Assembly (NCBI RefSeq): GCF_009296165.1
Contig: NZ_VUAZ01000009.1
Span: forward strand, 1-60,135
DNA length: 60,135 bases
Direction: 5' to 3'
DNA from: Pseudomonas kitaguniensis
GTDB lineage: Bacteria; Pseudomonadota; Gammaproteobacteria; Pseudomonadales; Pseudomonadaceae
Below the pieces are notes generated by a model, which did not search any database, was not told where the DNA came from, and saw only the letters and a list, made by a program, of their open reading frames with translations. Every line of letters begins with the position of its first letter. Positions within the stretch are counted from its first letter, which is position 1. Of the stretch, positions 17,104 to 25,232 are shown in pieces. The position numbers and the translations under genes are program-made.

Positions 17104-17925
17104 TTACTGGCCGGCGTTAATGCTGACTTTTGCCACCGCACCTTGCTCCAGGTCCCAATTCTTCAGGATCTTGCCGTACGTTCCATCATCAATCATGCCC
17201 TGCAACGCCTCGCTGATCGCCGCGACCAACGCCGTGTTGCTCTTTTCAATCCCCAGCCCGGTGAACTGTTTGGAAATCGCCAGGCCCACCGGCTTGTACT
17301 TGCCCTTGTCCAACGACATCAAATAAGGAATCGTCTCGCTGCCCTGCATCGCCGCGTCCAGGCGGTTTTGCTGCAACTGCGCCCGCGCATCCGCCGAGCC
17401 TTCAGTGCCGATTACCACGATTGCCGGCTTACCCGCCGCTTCGCAGTTTTCCTTGCTCCACGCGGCAATTTCCGACGGCCACGTAGTACGGCGGCTGGTG
17501 CCGACTTTTTTACCGCACAGGTCAGTCAACTCCTTGAGTTCTTCACGCTTGGCCAGGGTGTACAACTGCGGGCCACTGGTGAAGTAGTCGACAAAGGTCA
17601 CCGACTTTTGCCGCTCGGCGGTGTCGGTCATGCCCGACAGAACGATGTCGACGCGCTTGGTGGTGAGGCCGCTGAGCATCTGCTCGAAGCCGGTTTCCTG
17701 CCACTTGATCTTCACGCCCAGGCGCTCGGCCAAGGCGTTGCCCAAATCAAAGTCCAGGCCAGTGAGCTTGTTGGTGGCGGTGTCCTTGAAATCCATCGGC
17801 GGGTAGTTCGGCACGATGGCCGCGCTGATCTCGCCCTTGTCCTTGATGGCCGCCGGCAACGCCGCAAACACACAGGTGGAGGCTATCAGGCCTGCGAGCA
17901 AGGTTGGGATAAACATCTTTTTCAT
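17104..17925 (-). CDS. Amino-acid ABC transporter substrate-binding protein
   Basis: A 273-residue periplasmic binding protein of family 3 (SBP_bac_3). Signal peptide residues 1-22 (MKKMFIPTLLAGLIASTCVF). Landmarks include NYPPMDFKD, the LTGLDFDLGNALAERLGVK motif and the ligand-contacting region IVLSGMTDTAERQKSVTFVD. Two cysteines (CGKK and ENCEAAG) could form a disulphide. It is the last gene of a cluster of lyase, permease, ATPase and binding protein. The co-encoded argininosuccinate-lyase-like enzyme suggests the ligand is an amino-acid derivative; the identity is not shown by sequence. Confidence 0.92.
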   Translation of the reverse strand: MKKMFIPTLLAGLIASTCVFAALPAAIKDKGEISAAIVPNYPPMDFKDTATNKLTGLDFDLGNALAERLGVKIKWQETGFEQMLSGLTTKRVDIVLSGMTDTAERQKSVTFVDYFTSGPQLYTLAKREELKELTDLCGKKVGTSRRTTWPSEIAAWSKENCEAAGKPAIVVIGTEGSADARAQLQQNRLDAAMQGSETIPYLMSLDKGKYKPVGLAISKQFTGLGIEKSNTALVAAISEALQGMIDDGTYGKILKNWDLEQGAVAKVSINAGQ

Positions 17926-17950
17926 GGGGGCGTTCTCGTTAGTTTTTTAG

Positions 17951-18715
17951 TTAAGTGCGAACGGCAGAAATAAAGCTTTGGGTACGCGGATTTTGTGGGC
18001 TTATTAGAATTTCTTCCGGGCTGCCGGCTTCCACAATCTGGCCGGCATCCATAAACACCATGCGGTTGGAGACTTCGCGGGCGAAGCCCAACTCATGCGT
18101 GACCACGATCATGGTCATGCCGGTGCTGGCCAAATCGCGCATCACCGACAGCACTTCGCCTACCAGTTCCGGGTCGAGGGCTGACGTGGGTTCGTCGAAT
18201 AACATCAGCTTGGGGCGCATCGCCAACGCGCGGGCAATCGCCACGCGCTGTTGCTGGCCGCCCGACAACTCCACCGGGTAGGCATTGCGTTTATCCGCAA
18301 GGCCGACACGCGCGAGCAACTCCAGCGCGTCCTCGATGGCTTCCTTGGGCGAGCGCTTGAGCACCTGGCACGGGCCTTCGATGATGTTTTGCAACACGGT
18401 CATGTGCGGGAACAAATTGAAGCGCTGAAACACCATGCCGGTGGCCAGGCGCTGGCGTGCTATCTGCGCTTCATTCATCTCATGCAGCTTGTTGCCGACC
18501 ACCCGGTAACCGACCAGTTCGCCGTCGACCCACAGGCCGCCCTTGTCGATTTTTTCCAGCTGATTGACGCAGCGCAGCAGCGTACTTTTACCCGAGCCGG
18601 ACGGGCCAATGATGCACATGACTTCGCCTTGCTCGACCTCGATATTGATGTCGCGCAACGCGTGATACTCGTCGTAATACTTGTTCAGGTTGACGGCCTT
18701 GACGATGCTTCTCAT
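17951..18715 (-). CDS. Amino-acid ABC transporter ATP-binding protein
   Basis: A 254-residue ATPase of the polar amino-acid uptake family (GlnQ/HisP type). Walker [13 protein letters not shown] is at about residue 36, the signature is [16 protein letters not shown], Walker B is [17 protein letters not shown], and the switch histidine is in [12 protein letters not shown]. An insertion between Walker A and the Q-loop ([20 protein letters not shown]) is usual for this subgroup. It sits between the permease and binding-protein genes with short gaps, so it belongs to one operon. It energises the adjacent permease. Confidence 0.95.
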   Translation of the reverse strand: MRSIVKAVNLNKYYDEYHALRDINIEVEQGEVMCIIGPSGSGKSTLLRCVNQLEKIDKGGLWVDGELVGYRVVGNKLHEMNEAQIARQRLATGMVFQRFNLFPHMTVLQNIIEGPCQVLKRSPKEAIEDALELLARVGLADKRNAYPVELSGGQQQRVAIARALAMRPKLMLFDEPTSALDPELVGEVLSVMRDLASTGMTMIVVTHELGFAREVSNRMVFMDAGQIVEAGSPEEILISPQNPRTQSFISAVRT

Positions 18716-18739
18716 GGGGCAAATCTCCTCAAGCCACGC

Positions 18740-19618
18740 TTACGAACGCTTGCCGGCGCCGCGGGCAAAACGACGCTCAAGGCGGCTTTGACCAAATGAA
18801 AGAACAGTCACCACCGCCAGGTACCAAATACCGGCAACCATCAGCAATTCCATGACGCGGGCGTTGGCGTAGTAGATGTTTTGCGCGTTGTGCAGCAGCT
18901 CCGAGTACTGGATGACACTCGCCAGGCTGGTCATTTTCACCATGCTGATGAACTCGTTGCCCACAGGCGGAATAATCACGCGCATGGCTTGCGGCAGAAT
19001 AATCCGGCGCAGCGCTTGCAAACTCGGCATGCCGATGGACTTGGCGGCTTCGTATTGGCCGGTGTCCACCGACAGCAACCCGGCGCGCACCACCTCGGCG
19101 GTGTACGCGCCCTGGTTGATACTCAAGCCGAGCAGGGCGGCCACAAACGGCGTCATCAGGTCGACCGTGTCGAGGCTGAACAGACCCGGAATCGCGATCA
19201 CCGGAAAAATCAGCGCCAGGTTGAACCACAACAGCAGTTGCAAAATCAGCGGCGTGCCACGAAACAGCCAGGTGTAGGTAATCGCCACATAGCGCAGGAT
19301 CGGGTTAGCCGACATGCGCATGATCGCCGTGATCACGCCGATCACCACCCCCAACGCCATGGCCAAAATCGACATGATGATGGTGTTCACCAGGCCCCAG
19401 ATGATCGCCTCAGAGGTGAGGAACTGGCCGATGTAGGCCCATTCGATCTGGCCATTGGCAAACGCGCGCAACAACGCGGCCAGGGCGATCACGATTAACG
19501 TGGCAAAAAACATCCGCCCGTAATAGCGACGCGGCACATGCTCGTACTGCGTAATGTCAAACTGGTTCTCGGACAACTTGCGCTCGGCTTGCAAGCGCTC
19601 GGCCGGGGTTTGGTTCAT
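18740..19618 (-). CDS. Amino-acid ABC transporter permease
   Basis: A 292-residue inner-membrane permease of the HisMQ family. There are about six membrane helices. The cytoplasmic EAA loop that docks the ATPase reads EAAKSIGMPSLQALRRIILP. A polar N-terminal 45 residues (MNQTPAERLQAERKLSENQF) precede the first helix. This is the only permease gene in the cluster, so the transporter is presumably a homodimer. ATG 19618 is preferred to a longer frame that would extend 10 codons upstream. Co-transcription with the lyase gene and the ATPase is likely. Confidence 0.92.
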   Translation of the reverse strand: MNQTPAERLQAERKLSENQFDITQYEHVPRRYYGRMFFATLIVIALAALLRAFANGQIEWAYIGQFLTSEAIIWGLVNTIIMSILAMALGVVIGVITAIMRMSANPILRYVAITYTWLFRGTPLILQLLLWFNLALIFPVIAIPGLFSLDTVDLMTPFVAALLGLSINQGAYTAEVVRAGLLSVDTGQYEAAKSIGMPSLQALRRIILPQAMRVIIPPVGNEFISMVKMTSLASVIQYSELLHNAQNIYYANARVMELLMVAGIWYLAVVTVLSFGQSRLERRFARGAGKRS

Positions 19619-19724
19619 GGTGCTACTCCACTGCTGTACTCGATCCAACTGTTAAAACACGGTCCAAATGTGGGAGCTGTCTTGCCTGCGAAAGCGCCAG
19701 CAAACTCACCACAAAGGCCCAGGT

Positions 19725-21152
19725 TTAAATCCGAAACCCCTGATAACTCTCAGCCCATCTCTGCTGCTCAGCCAAAGCAGTCTTCAACCGCCCAATTTGC
19801 TCGCGAACCCGTTCCGGCGCCGTCCCGCCCCACCCACTGCGCGCCGCAATCGCCGCTTCCAATGTCAGGCAGTCCCGCACCTCAGGCAATAACCGAGCAT
19901 CCACCTCAGCCAACATCGCCGGCGAGGCTTCCCACAACTCAATCTCATGCTTCTCACAGGCCTGCACCAGTGCGCCGGTAATCTCGTGCGCCTCTTTGAA
20001 CGGCACGCCACGCATGGCCAACCAATCCGCCACCTCCGTCGCCAAGGTGAAACCCATCGGCGCCTGACGCCGCAGCTCCTCCACCTGCACCTTCATCGTC
20101 GCGACCATCCCGGCCATCGCAGGCAGCACCAGCAGCAAGGTGTCCACGCTGTCCAGCACGCTGTGCTTGTCTTCACTCAAATCGCGGTTGTACGACAGCG
20201 GCAACGATTTGAGCGTCGACATCAACCCGGTCAGGTTGCCGATCAAACGCCCAGCCTTGCCCCGCGCCAGTTCGGCAATGTCCGGGTTCTTCTTCTGCGG
20301 CATGATCGAGCTGCCGGTGGCGTAGGCATCATCCAACTGCACCCAGCGAAACTGGCGTGACGACCACAGGCAAAACTCCTCCGACAGCCGCGAAATATTC
20401 ACCCCGAGCATGCCCGCCACAAACAAAAATTCCGCTACATGGTCGCGGCTGGCGACGGCGTCAATCGAATTTTCACACGGCCCGGTGTAGCCCATTTCCT
20501 GGGCTGAATGCTCCGGCTGGCGCGCAATCGCTGAACCGGCCATCGCCGCCGCACCCAAGGGCGACAACGCCGTACGCGCATCCCAATCCACCAACCGCTG
20601 CACATCGCGCAACATCGACTGCGCGTGCGCCAGCAAGTGATGGGCGAACACGATAGGTTGCGCCTGCTGCAAGTGGGTAAAGCCCGGGCAGACGCTGTCG
20701 ATGTGCTGCTCAGCCTGCGCCACCAACGCTTGCTGCAAACCCAACACCTCACTGGTGATGGTGCGCGCGTGGTCACGCAGGAACAGCCGCAGGTCATTCG
20801 CCGTCTGGTCGTTGCGCGAACGCCCGGCGCGCAACTTGCCGCCCAAGGCGCCCAGGCGCTCGGTCAATACGCGTTCGATAAAGGTGTGCACGTCCTCGTC
20901 ATCCAGGGTTGGATGCAGGCGGCCGGCGGCGAAGTCCTCGCCGATACGGTCCAGCGCTTCGAGGGTACGCAAGGTTTCCGACTCATCCAGCACACCGGCG
21001 CGCTGCAACTCACGGGCGTGGGCTCGGGAGCCCGCCAGGTCGTAAGGCGTCAGGCGAAAATAGCGCTCAGGGCAACGCGACAAGGCGGCCAGCGCGGCAG
21101 ACGGGCCGCTTTTGAAGCGAGCGCCCCAAAGGCGGTCGGTGGGCTGAGACAT
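19725..21152 (-). CDS. argH: Argininosuccinate lyase-like enzyme (ArgH family)
   Basis: A 475-residue member of the fumarase/aspartase superfamily, closest to argininosuccinate lyase, which splits argininosuccinate into arginine and fumarate. The substrate loop and family signature GSSIMPQKKNPDIAELARGK are intact, as is GKLRAGRSRNDQTANDLRLF. It is first in a unit with an amino-acid ABC transporter and divergent from a LysR gene, a setting unlike that of the housekeeping biosynthetic argH. It therefore looks like a second, catabolic or substrate-specialised copy that acts on the imported compound. The real substrate could be a related N-succinyl or fumaryl amino acid. Confidence 0.85.
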   Translation of the reverse strand: MSQPTDRLWGARFKSGPSAALAALSRCPERYFRLTPYDLAGSRAHARELQRAGVLDESETLRTLEALDRIGEDFAAGRLHPTLDDEDVHTFIERVLTERLGALGGKLRAGRSRNDQTANDLRLFLRDHARTITSEVLGLQQALVAQAEQHIDSVCPGFTHLQQAQPIVFAHHLLAHAQSMLRDVQRLVDWDARTALSPLGAAAMAGSAIARQPEHSAQEMGYTGPCENSIDAVASRDHVAEFLFVAGMLGVNISRLSEEFCLWSSRQFRWVQLDDAYATGSSIMPQKKNPDIAELARGKAGRLIGNLTGLMSTLKSLPLSYNRDLSEDKHSVLDSVDTLLLVLPAMAGMVATMKVQVEELRRQAPMGFTLATEVADWLAMRGVPFKEAHEITGALVQACEKHEIELWEASPAMLAEVDARLLPEVRDCLTLEAAIAARSGWGGTAPERVREQIGRLKTALAEQQRWAESYQGFRI

Positions 21153-21345
21153 AGGTGTTCCTCACGCTTGTTTTTAGGAGAGTCGGAGGCAGTTGAAGCA
21201 GAAAGGAATCGCAGTTGAACCAGTGTCTGACGCGCTGGGTTCAAGATTGCCAAGGGCCGATGTTTAAGTTCATTATCGCCGCCTGGCTATGTTCAAGGAC
21301 TGGGTTTAAGCCTGTTGAATATGGCACTTGAGGTCAACGCGTATT

Positions 21346-22305
21346 ATGGAAACCCCACTTTCCACTTCTGGAAACATGCCGCCAAAACCCGGCACACGAC
21401 CACCTCTGCAACTGAGCGGCCTGGACTTTAAATTGCTCCGGGTATTTATGGCCGTGGTCGAAGCGGGCGGTTTCAGCGCCGCACAAAACGAGCTGAATGT
21501 GGGCCTGGCCGCCATCAGCAAACAGATCTCCGACCTCGAAATTCGCATCGGCATGCGCCTGTGTACGCGGGGCAGGGAGGGCTTTGCGCTGACCGAAGAA
21601 GGCAAGTTGGTGTATCAAGCGTCCATCGAGTTATTTACCTCGGTAGACAGTTTTCGCGACAAGCTTAGTTCGGCACAAAACGAACTCATCGGCGACCTGA
21701 GTGTGGGCGTTATTGATAACACCGTTTCCGACGTTAATTCGCCGTTAGTGGCTGCACTGGGGAAGCTACATAGCCAATCGCCAAAAATCAGACTGCGTTT
21801 ACACGCGTCCCAGTTGGACGAAGTTGAACGCGGTGTGGTGGAAGGCCGCCTGATCGTCGGCATCGTCCCCGTGTACCAGCGCCGCGAAGAATTCGACTAC
21901 TTCCCGCTGTACGAAGAAAAGGCCCACGCCTACTGCGCCGTAGGGCACCCATTGTTTAACGCCAGCGACATCACGCCCGACCTGTTGCGCCGCCATGAAG
22001 CGGTGAACCACCGGTACGCGATTCATCCCGACAAAACCCACTTCGTCACCTGTGACAGCCAGTCTGCCTCGGCCTCGCAAGTCGAAGCCGTCGCCATCCT
22101 GCTACTCACTGGCCGCTTCTTCGGCTTCCTGCCCGAGCACTACGCCGCGCCTTTGGTAAGGGAAGGGCGCCTGCGCGTGCTGTGCCCGGAACGCGTTCAC
22201 TTGAGTACCGCGTTTAACTTGATCCTGCGCCACAACGCGCCGCGCAGCCCACTGGTAAAAGCCTTCGCGACGGCCTTGGGTGTAGACCTGAAAGCCACAC
22301 CATAA
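21346..22305 (+). CDS. LysR family transcriptional regulator
   Basis: A 319-residue regulator, divergent from the lyase/ABC transporter unit. The helix-turn-helix is at about residues 22-80 (LLRVFMAVVEAGGFSAAQNE, then LAAISKQISDLEIRIGMRL), followed by the effector-binding domain (LSVGVIDNTVSDVNSPLVAA). A proline-rich 20-residue N-terminal extension precedes the DNA-binding domain. A longer frame from 21328 is possible, but ATG 21346 sits better relative to the GAGG upstream. The divergent arrangement with a 190-bp shared gap strongly suggests that it controls the lyase and transporter; the inducer is unknown. Confidence 0.9.
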   Translation: METPLSTSGNMPPKPGTRPPLQLSGLDFKLLRVFMAVVEAGGFSAAQNELNVGLAAISKQISDLEIRIGMRLCTRGREGFALTEEGKLVYQASIELFTSVDSFRDKLSSAQNELIGDLSVGVIDNTVSDVNSPLVAALGKLHSQSPKIRLRLHASQLDEVERGVVEGRLIVGIVPVYQRREEFDYFPLYEEKAHAYCAVGHPLFNASDITPDLLRRHEAVNHRYAIHPDKTHFVTCDSQSASASQVEAVAILLLTGRFFGFLPEHYAAPLVREGRLRVLCPERVHLSTAFNLILRHNAPRSPLVKAFATALGVDLKATP

Positions 22306-22457
22306 ACCGCGCTCGCAGGCGTTGCAGATCAAGGTTGAGATACACGAAAGTTAAACGTCCTACATACCTGTCGTACGCCATAAAGCGAACCGTCTGATAT
22401 TTCCGTAGCGCCCGTTTTCGTATGGTGAGGCCCTGAAATAAACAAGGCGTTTATCTA

Positions 22458-22943
22458 ATGGCTAACCACGGCTACATGAGCATCAGCGGCGCGGTACAAG
22501 GTCTGATTTCGGCAGGTTGCTCGACCACGGCCTCCATCGGCAATAAATGCCAGGACGGGCATCGTGATGAGATTATGGTGTTGTCGTTCCAACACAATAT
22601 GGCCAACAGAGGCAATTTAAGAGGGCCAGCTCACGGCCCGGTAGTCATCACTAAAAATATCGACAAATCATCCCCCTTGCTGGCCGTCGCGCTGGCAAAC
22701 AGGGAAGAACTGGACTGCCTGATTCATTTCTACCGAACCTCCAGTTTCGGCCAGCAAGAAAAGTACTACACGGTCGACATTCGCGGGTGCATCGTCGCCG
22801 ACCTCATCCTTGACGTGCCCTATGCCCTACTGCAAAACGACATGGACGCTCAGGAGCATGTCGCGCTGCGTTACCGTGAAATTCTTTGGACACATCACCA
22901 GGCAGGCACAAGCGGTTATGCCGCCTGGGATGTCGCGCAGTGA
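22458..22943 (+). CDS. hcp: Hcp family type VI secretion tube protein
   Basis: A 161-residue Hcp protein. Hcp hexamers stack to form the inner tube of the type VI secretion system and carry effectors. Landmarks typical of the Hcp subgroup linked to cargo genes: MANHGYMSISGAVQGLISAG, DEIMVLSFQHN, then ITKNIDKSSPLLA and LIHFYRT. The C-terminus WTHHQAGTSGYAAWDVAQ ends exactly where the next gene begins (GTGA overlap). No other type VI structural genes are in the window, so this is an orphan hcp that depends on a system encoded elsewhere. Its neighbours indicate a dedicated effector delivery cassette. Confidence 0.92.
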   Translation: MANHGYMSISGAVQGLISAGCSTTASIGNKCQDGHRDEIMVLSFQHNMANRGNLRGPAHGPVVITKNIDKSSPLLAVALANREELDCLIHFYRTSSFGQQEKYYTVDIRGCIVADLILDVPYALLQNDMDAQEHVALRYREILWTHHQAGTSGYAAWDVAQ

Positions 22944-23506
22944 CGCGCAACACCGCACTTGAAGGCCCGACATCTCATGACACCTGGACGGTAAGCCAAA
23001 CCGCCGCCTATTTAACTAATCAGGCCTGTTTGATCAGTGCCAGGCATATCAGTGACGGCATTGTCAGGCTGCAATTCAATCGGGAAGTCGCCTATTACGC
23101 CCGTGGCATTGTTAAAGACGTAGAGGAAGGGCGCAAAACGGCTGAGCAAGGGTTGCAGGACATCAAAGACGAGCAATCACACCTTTTGCACCAGTCTTGG
23201 CAAATTGCCAGGAAAGGCATAGGGCTGGTTGCCGGTGGGCTCCAACTGGCAACGGGAGCCGGGGTTTGTTATGCATCCGTCGGTACGCTGTGCGCGTTTG
23301 TAGGCGTACCGATCATGGCGCACGGTGCCAATAATATGTATGAAAACGGACGAAATTTAATTCAAGCACGTAGCAATACCACAGGCCCCGTACGGCAAGG
23401 CTATCACTTGGCCGTTAAGGCGTTGGGGTATGGCGAGGATGAAGCAGACATTCTCTACGGCGGTGTCGATATTGCCATGTCTATTTATAGCCTGAGCCGC
23501 TTGTGA
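22940..23506 (+). CDS. Candidate type VI effector (DUF4225-type), C-terminally frameshifted
   Basis: A 188-residue product starting at GTG 22940, which overlaps the hcp stop codon. The N-terminal part (about 15-90) is helical and polar (SQTAAYLTNQACLISARHIS). Residues 93-128 form a glycine-rich hydrophobic stretch (GLVAGGLQLATGAG, then VGVPIMAHGANN), suggesting membrane insertion or pore formation (inference). The protein resembles DUF4225 family proteins found next to hcp in Pseudomonas, recalled from memory. The stop at 23504 results from one missing base. Compared with the two downstream copies, GAGCCGCTTGTG lacks a base of GAGCCCGCTTGTG. Without the deletion the frame would continue to 23652, giving about 237 residues and ending at the immunity gene. 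Confidence 0.7.
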   Translation: MTRNTALEGPTSHDTWTVSQTAAYLTNQACLISARHISDGIVRLQFNREVAYYARGIVKDVEEGRKTAEQGLQDIKDEQSHLLHQSWQIARKGIGLVAGGLQLATGAGVCYASVGTLCAFVGVPIMAHGANNMYENGRNLIQARSNTTGPVRQGYHLAVKALGYGEDEADILYGGVDIAMSIYSLSRL

Positions 23507-23652
23507 TCAAGCCGGATGCGTGGCGATTATTTAGATACCTGCCCTCGGACAAAGTACGCGCCTATCGAACTATGAGCGGGTCGTCGTTGGGTATAGAGTC
23601 TATTATCAATGCTGACACAGCCGCGCAAATGCATGAGCGAATGCCCGAATGA
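23507..23652 (+). pseudogene. Out-of-frame effector C-terminal tail (unit 1)
   Basis: Immediately after the premature stop, the +1 frame reads LVIKPDAWRLFRYLPSDKVR and continues to a TGA at 23650, which overlaps the ATG of the immunity gene as ATGA. The same tail is in frame in units 2 and 3. It is therefore the lost C-terminus of the hcp-linked effector, not an independent gene. Confidence 0.8.
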
Positions 23653-23948
23653 TTGTCGTCGGTGCTTTTTTTTATGTGTTAGGAGGTGCCGCGCTGTGCT
23701 ATTACTTTAAGTACAGGTTTTCGAAGCCGCGCTTGCGTAATTACACGTTGTACTTTTGCCTGATCGTGAATGGTTTTTTTGTCATCAGCTATATTCGGGT
23801 GATTGAACGTGGTGATTTCTTGTACAGGTGGCATAGGCCGGACCTATTGGTGCAATACCCAATATTAGGCTGGTTCGCCCTGACTGGAATAATACTTCAT
23901 GCGTTCGCCTTACCCATAGACAGAAAGCTGGGTAAGGGAAATCAGTAG
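23649..23948 (+). CDS. Candidate immunity protein 1, three-helix membrane protein
   Basis: A 99-residue inner-membrane protein (MIVVGAFFYVLGGAALCYYF...) with three predicted helices at about 1-20, 32-52 and 74-91 and a basic C-terminus (DRKLGKGNQ). Its ATG overlaps the effector-tail stop codon (ATGA), a coupling common in effector-immunity pairs. Two close paralogues follow at exactly 606-bp intervals. Membrane location fits protection against an effector with a hydrophobic segment. The role as immunity protein is inferred from position, coupling and duplication; the family itself is not recognised. Confidence 0.7.
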   Translation: MIVVGAFFYVLGGAALCYYFKYRFSKPRLRNYTLYFCLIVNGFFVISYIRVIERGDFLYRWHRPDLLVQYPILGWFALTGIILHAFALPIDRKLGKGNQ

Positions 23949-24058
23949 GCTGGGCTTTAAACGATTCGTTCAGGCATCGACCCGACCGAATCATCTCAGG
24001 GCGCACAACCTTGCCAACTTTCAGTGCCTGCGAATCTGCCTACGTCGCTTCTTCGCAT

Positions 24059-24258
24059 TCTACGGCGGTGTCGATATTGCCATGTCTATTTATAGTTTGA
24101 GCCCGCTTGTGATCAAGCCGGATGCGTGGCGATTATTTAGATACCTGCCCTCGGACAAAGTACCCGCCTATCGAACAATGAGGGGATCGTCGTTGCGCAT
24201 AGAGGCTTCTATCGATACTAAAACAGCCGCGCAAATGTATAAGCGAATCCCTGAATGA
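24059..24258 (+). pseudogene. Promoterless effector C-terminal module 2
   Basis: An in-frame copy of the effector tail: from ATG 24082 it reads MSIYSLSPLVIKPDAWRLF onward for 58 codons to TGA 24256, which overlaps the next membrane gene. No Shine-Dalgarno is visible before the ATG. It differs from tail 1 at several residues (for example DTKTAAQMYKRIPE against NADTAAQMHERMPE). It may be a silent cassette able to recombine with the complete gene, as orphan toxin tips do at rhs and cdi loci. Confidence 0.72.
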
Positions 24259-24554
24259 TCGTTGTCGGTGCTTTTTTGTATGTGTTAGGCGGCGCTGCAC
24301 TGGCGTACTACTTTATGTACAGGTTTTCGGGGCCGCGCTTGAGTAATTTACAACTGTACTTTTGCCTGATCGTGAATGGCTTTTTCTTCATCAGCTATAT
24401 GCGACTGATTGAACATGGTGATTTTGTGTACGTATGGCGTAGGCCGGATCTGTTGATGCAATACCCAATATTAAACTGGTTCGCCCTGGCTGGAATAATA
24501 CTTCATGCGTTCGCCTTACCCATAGACAGAAAGCTGGGTAAGGGCAATCAGTAG
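24255..24554 (+). CDS. Candidate immunity protein 2
   Basis: A 99-residue paralogue of candidate immunity protein 1 (MIVVGAFLYVLGGAALAYYF...), with the same three-helix layout. Differences from copy 1 concentrate in and just after helices 1 and 2 (for example SGPRLSNLQLYF against SKPRLRNYTLYF), while the C-terminal HAFALPIDRKLGKGNQ is identical. Its ATG overlaps the stop of effector-tail module 2. The conserved open frame despite silent-looking surroundings suggests selection for the protein. Confidence 0.7.
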   Translation: MIVVGAFLYVLGGAALAYYFMYRFSGPRLSNLQLYFCLIVNGFFFISYMRLIEHGDFVYVWRRPDLLMQYPILNWFALAGIILHAFALPIDRKLGKGNQ

Positions 24555-24664
24555 GCTGGGCTTTAAACGATTCGTTCAGGCATCGACCCGAACGAATCAT
24601 CTCAGGCCGTTCAAGCTTGCTAACCTTCAGTGCCTGCGAGTCTGCTTACGTCGCTTCTTCACAT

Positions 24665-24864
24665 TCTACGGCGGTGTCGATATTGCCATGTCTATTTATA
24701 CTATGAGCTGGCTTGTGATCAAATCGACTGCATGGCGATTGTTTAGATACCTGCCCTCGGGCAAAGTACGCGCCTATCAAAAAGTGATCGGAGCGTCGTT
24801 GGGTATAGAAGCTTCTATCGATGCTGAAACAGCCACGCAAATGTATAAGCGAATGCCCCAATGA
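24665..24864 (+). pseudogene. Promoterless effector C-terminal module 3
   Basis: An open tail from ATG 24688 (MSIYTMSWLVIKSTAWRLF...) for 58 codons to TGA 24862. It keeps the frame lost in unit 1 and overlaps the third membrane gene by ATGA. It is the most divergent of the three tails (KSTAWRLF against KPDAWRLF, AYQKVIGASLG against AYRTMSGSSLG). No ribosome-binding site or promoter is seen. Confidence 0.72.
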
Positions 24865-25160
24865 TCGTCGTTGGTGCTTTTTTGTATGTGTTAGGGGGTG
24901 CCGCACTGGGCTACTACTTTAAATACAGGCTTTCGGGGCCACGCTTGAATAACTTCAAGTTGTGTTTTTGCCTGATCGTGAATGGTTTTTTTATCATCAG
25001 CTATGTTCAGCTGATTGAGCGTGGTGTTTTTGTGTACAGGTGGCATAGGCCGGACCTGTTGATGCAATACCCAATATTAGGCTGGCTCGCCATGGCTGGA
25101 ATCATAGTTCAGGGGTTCGCCTTACCCATTGGCGGAAAGCAGGGTGAACGCAGTCCGTAA
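24861..25160 (+). CDS. Candidate immunity protein 3
   Basis: The third 99-residue paralogue, with three predicted membrane helices and MIVVGAFLYVLGGAALGYYF at the start. It is the most diverged at the C-terminus (VQGFALPIGGKQGERSP), whereas copies 1 and 2 share one ending. It differs together with its adjoining effector tail, as expected if tails and immunity proteins evolve as pairs. It is followed by the hairpin GATTCGTTC...GAACGAATC and the convergent HAD gene. Confidence 0.7.
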   Translation: MIVVGAFLYVLGGAALGYYFKYRLSGPRLNNFKLCFCLIVNGFFIISYVQLIERGVFVYRWHRPDLLMQYPILGWLAMAGIIVQGFALPIGGKQGERSP

Positions 25161-25232
25161 ACCTGGCTTTAAACGATTCGTTCAGGTATCAATCCGAACG
25201 AATCGTCTCAGGCCGTTAAACCTTGCCAACCC

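Larger units (their letters stand above)
23454..24058 (+). repeat. Tandem effector-tail/immunity unit 1
   Basis: The first of three contiguous units. It begins at TCTACGGCGGTGTCGAT inside the effector gene and runs through the effector tail, the first 99-codon membrane gene and a hairpin (GATTCGTTC...CCGAATC). It ends with TTCTTCGCAT, a copy of the 3' part of the HAD gene. It is one base shorter than the other units because of the effector frameshift. Confidence 0.9.
24059..24664 (+). repeat. Tandem effector-tail/immunity unit 2
   Basis: A 606-bp unit with the same order as unit 1: effector 3' end, membrane gene, hairpin (GATTCGTTC/GAACGAATC) and HAD-gene 3' tip. The left junction joins TTCTTCGCAT (HAD) directly to TCTACGGCGG (effector), the mark of a tandem duplication. 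Confidence 0.92.
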
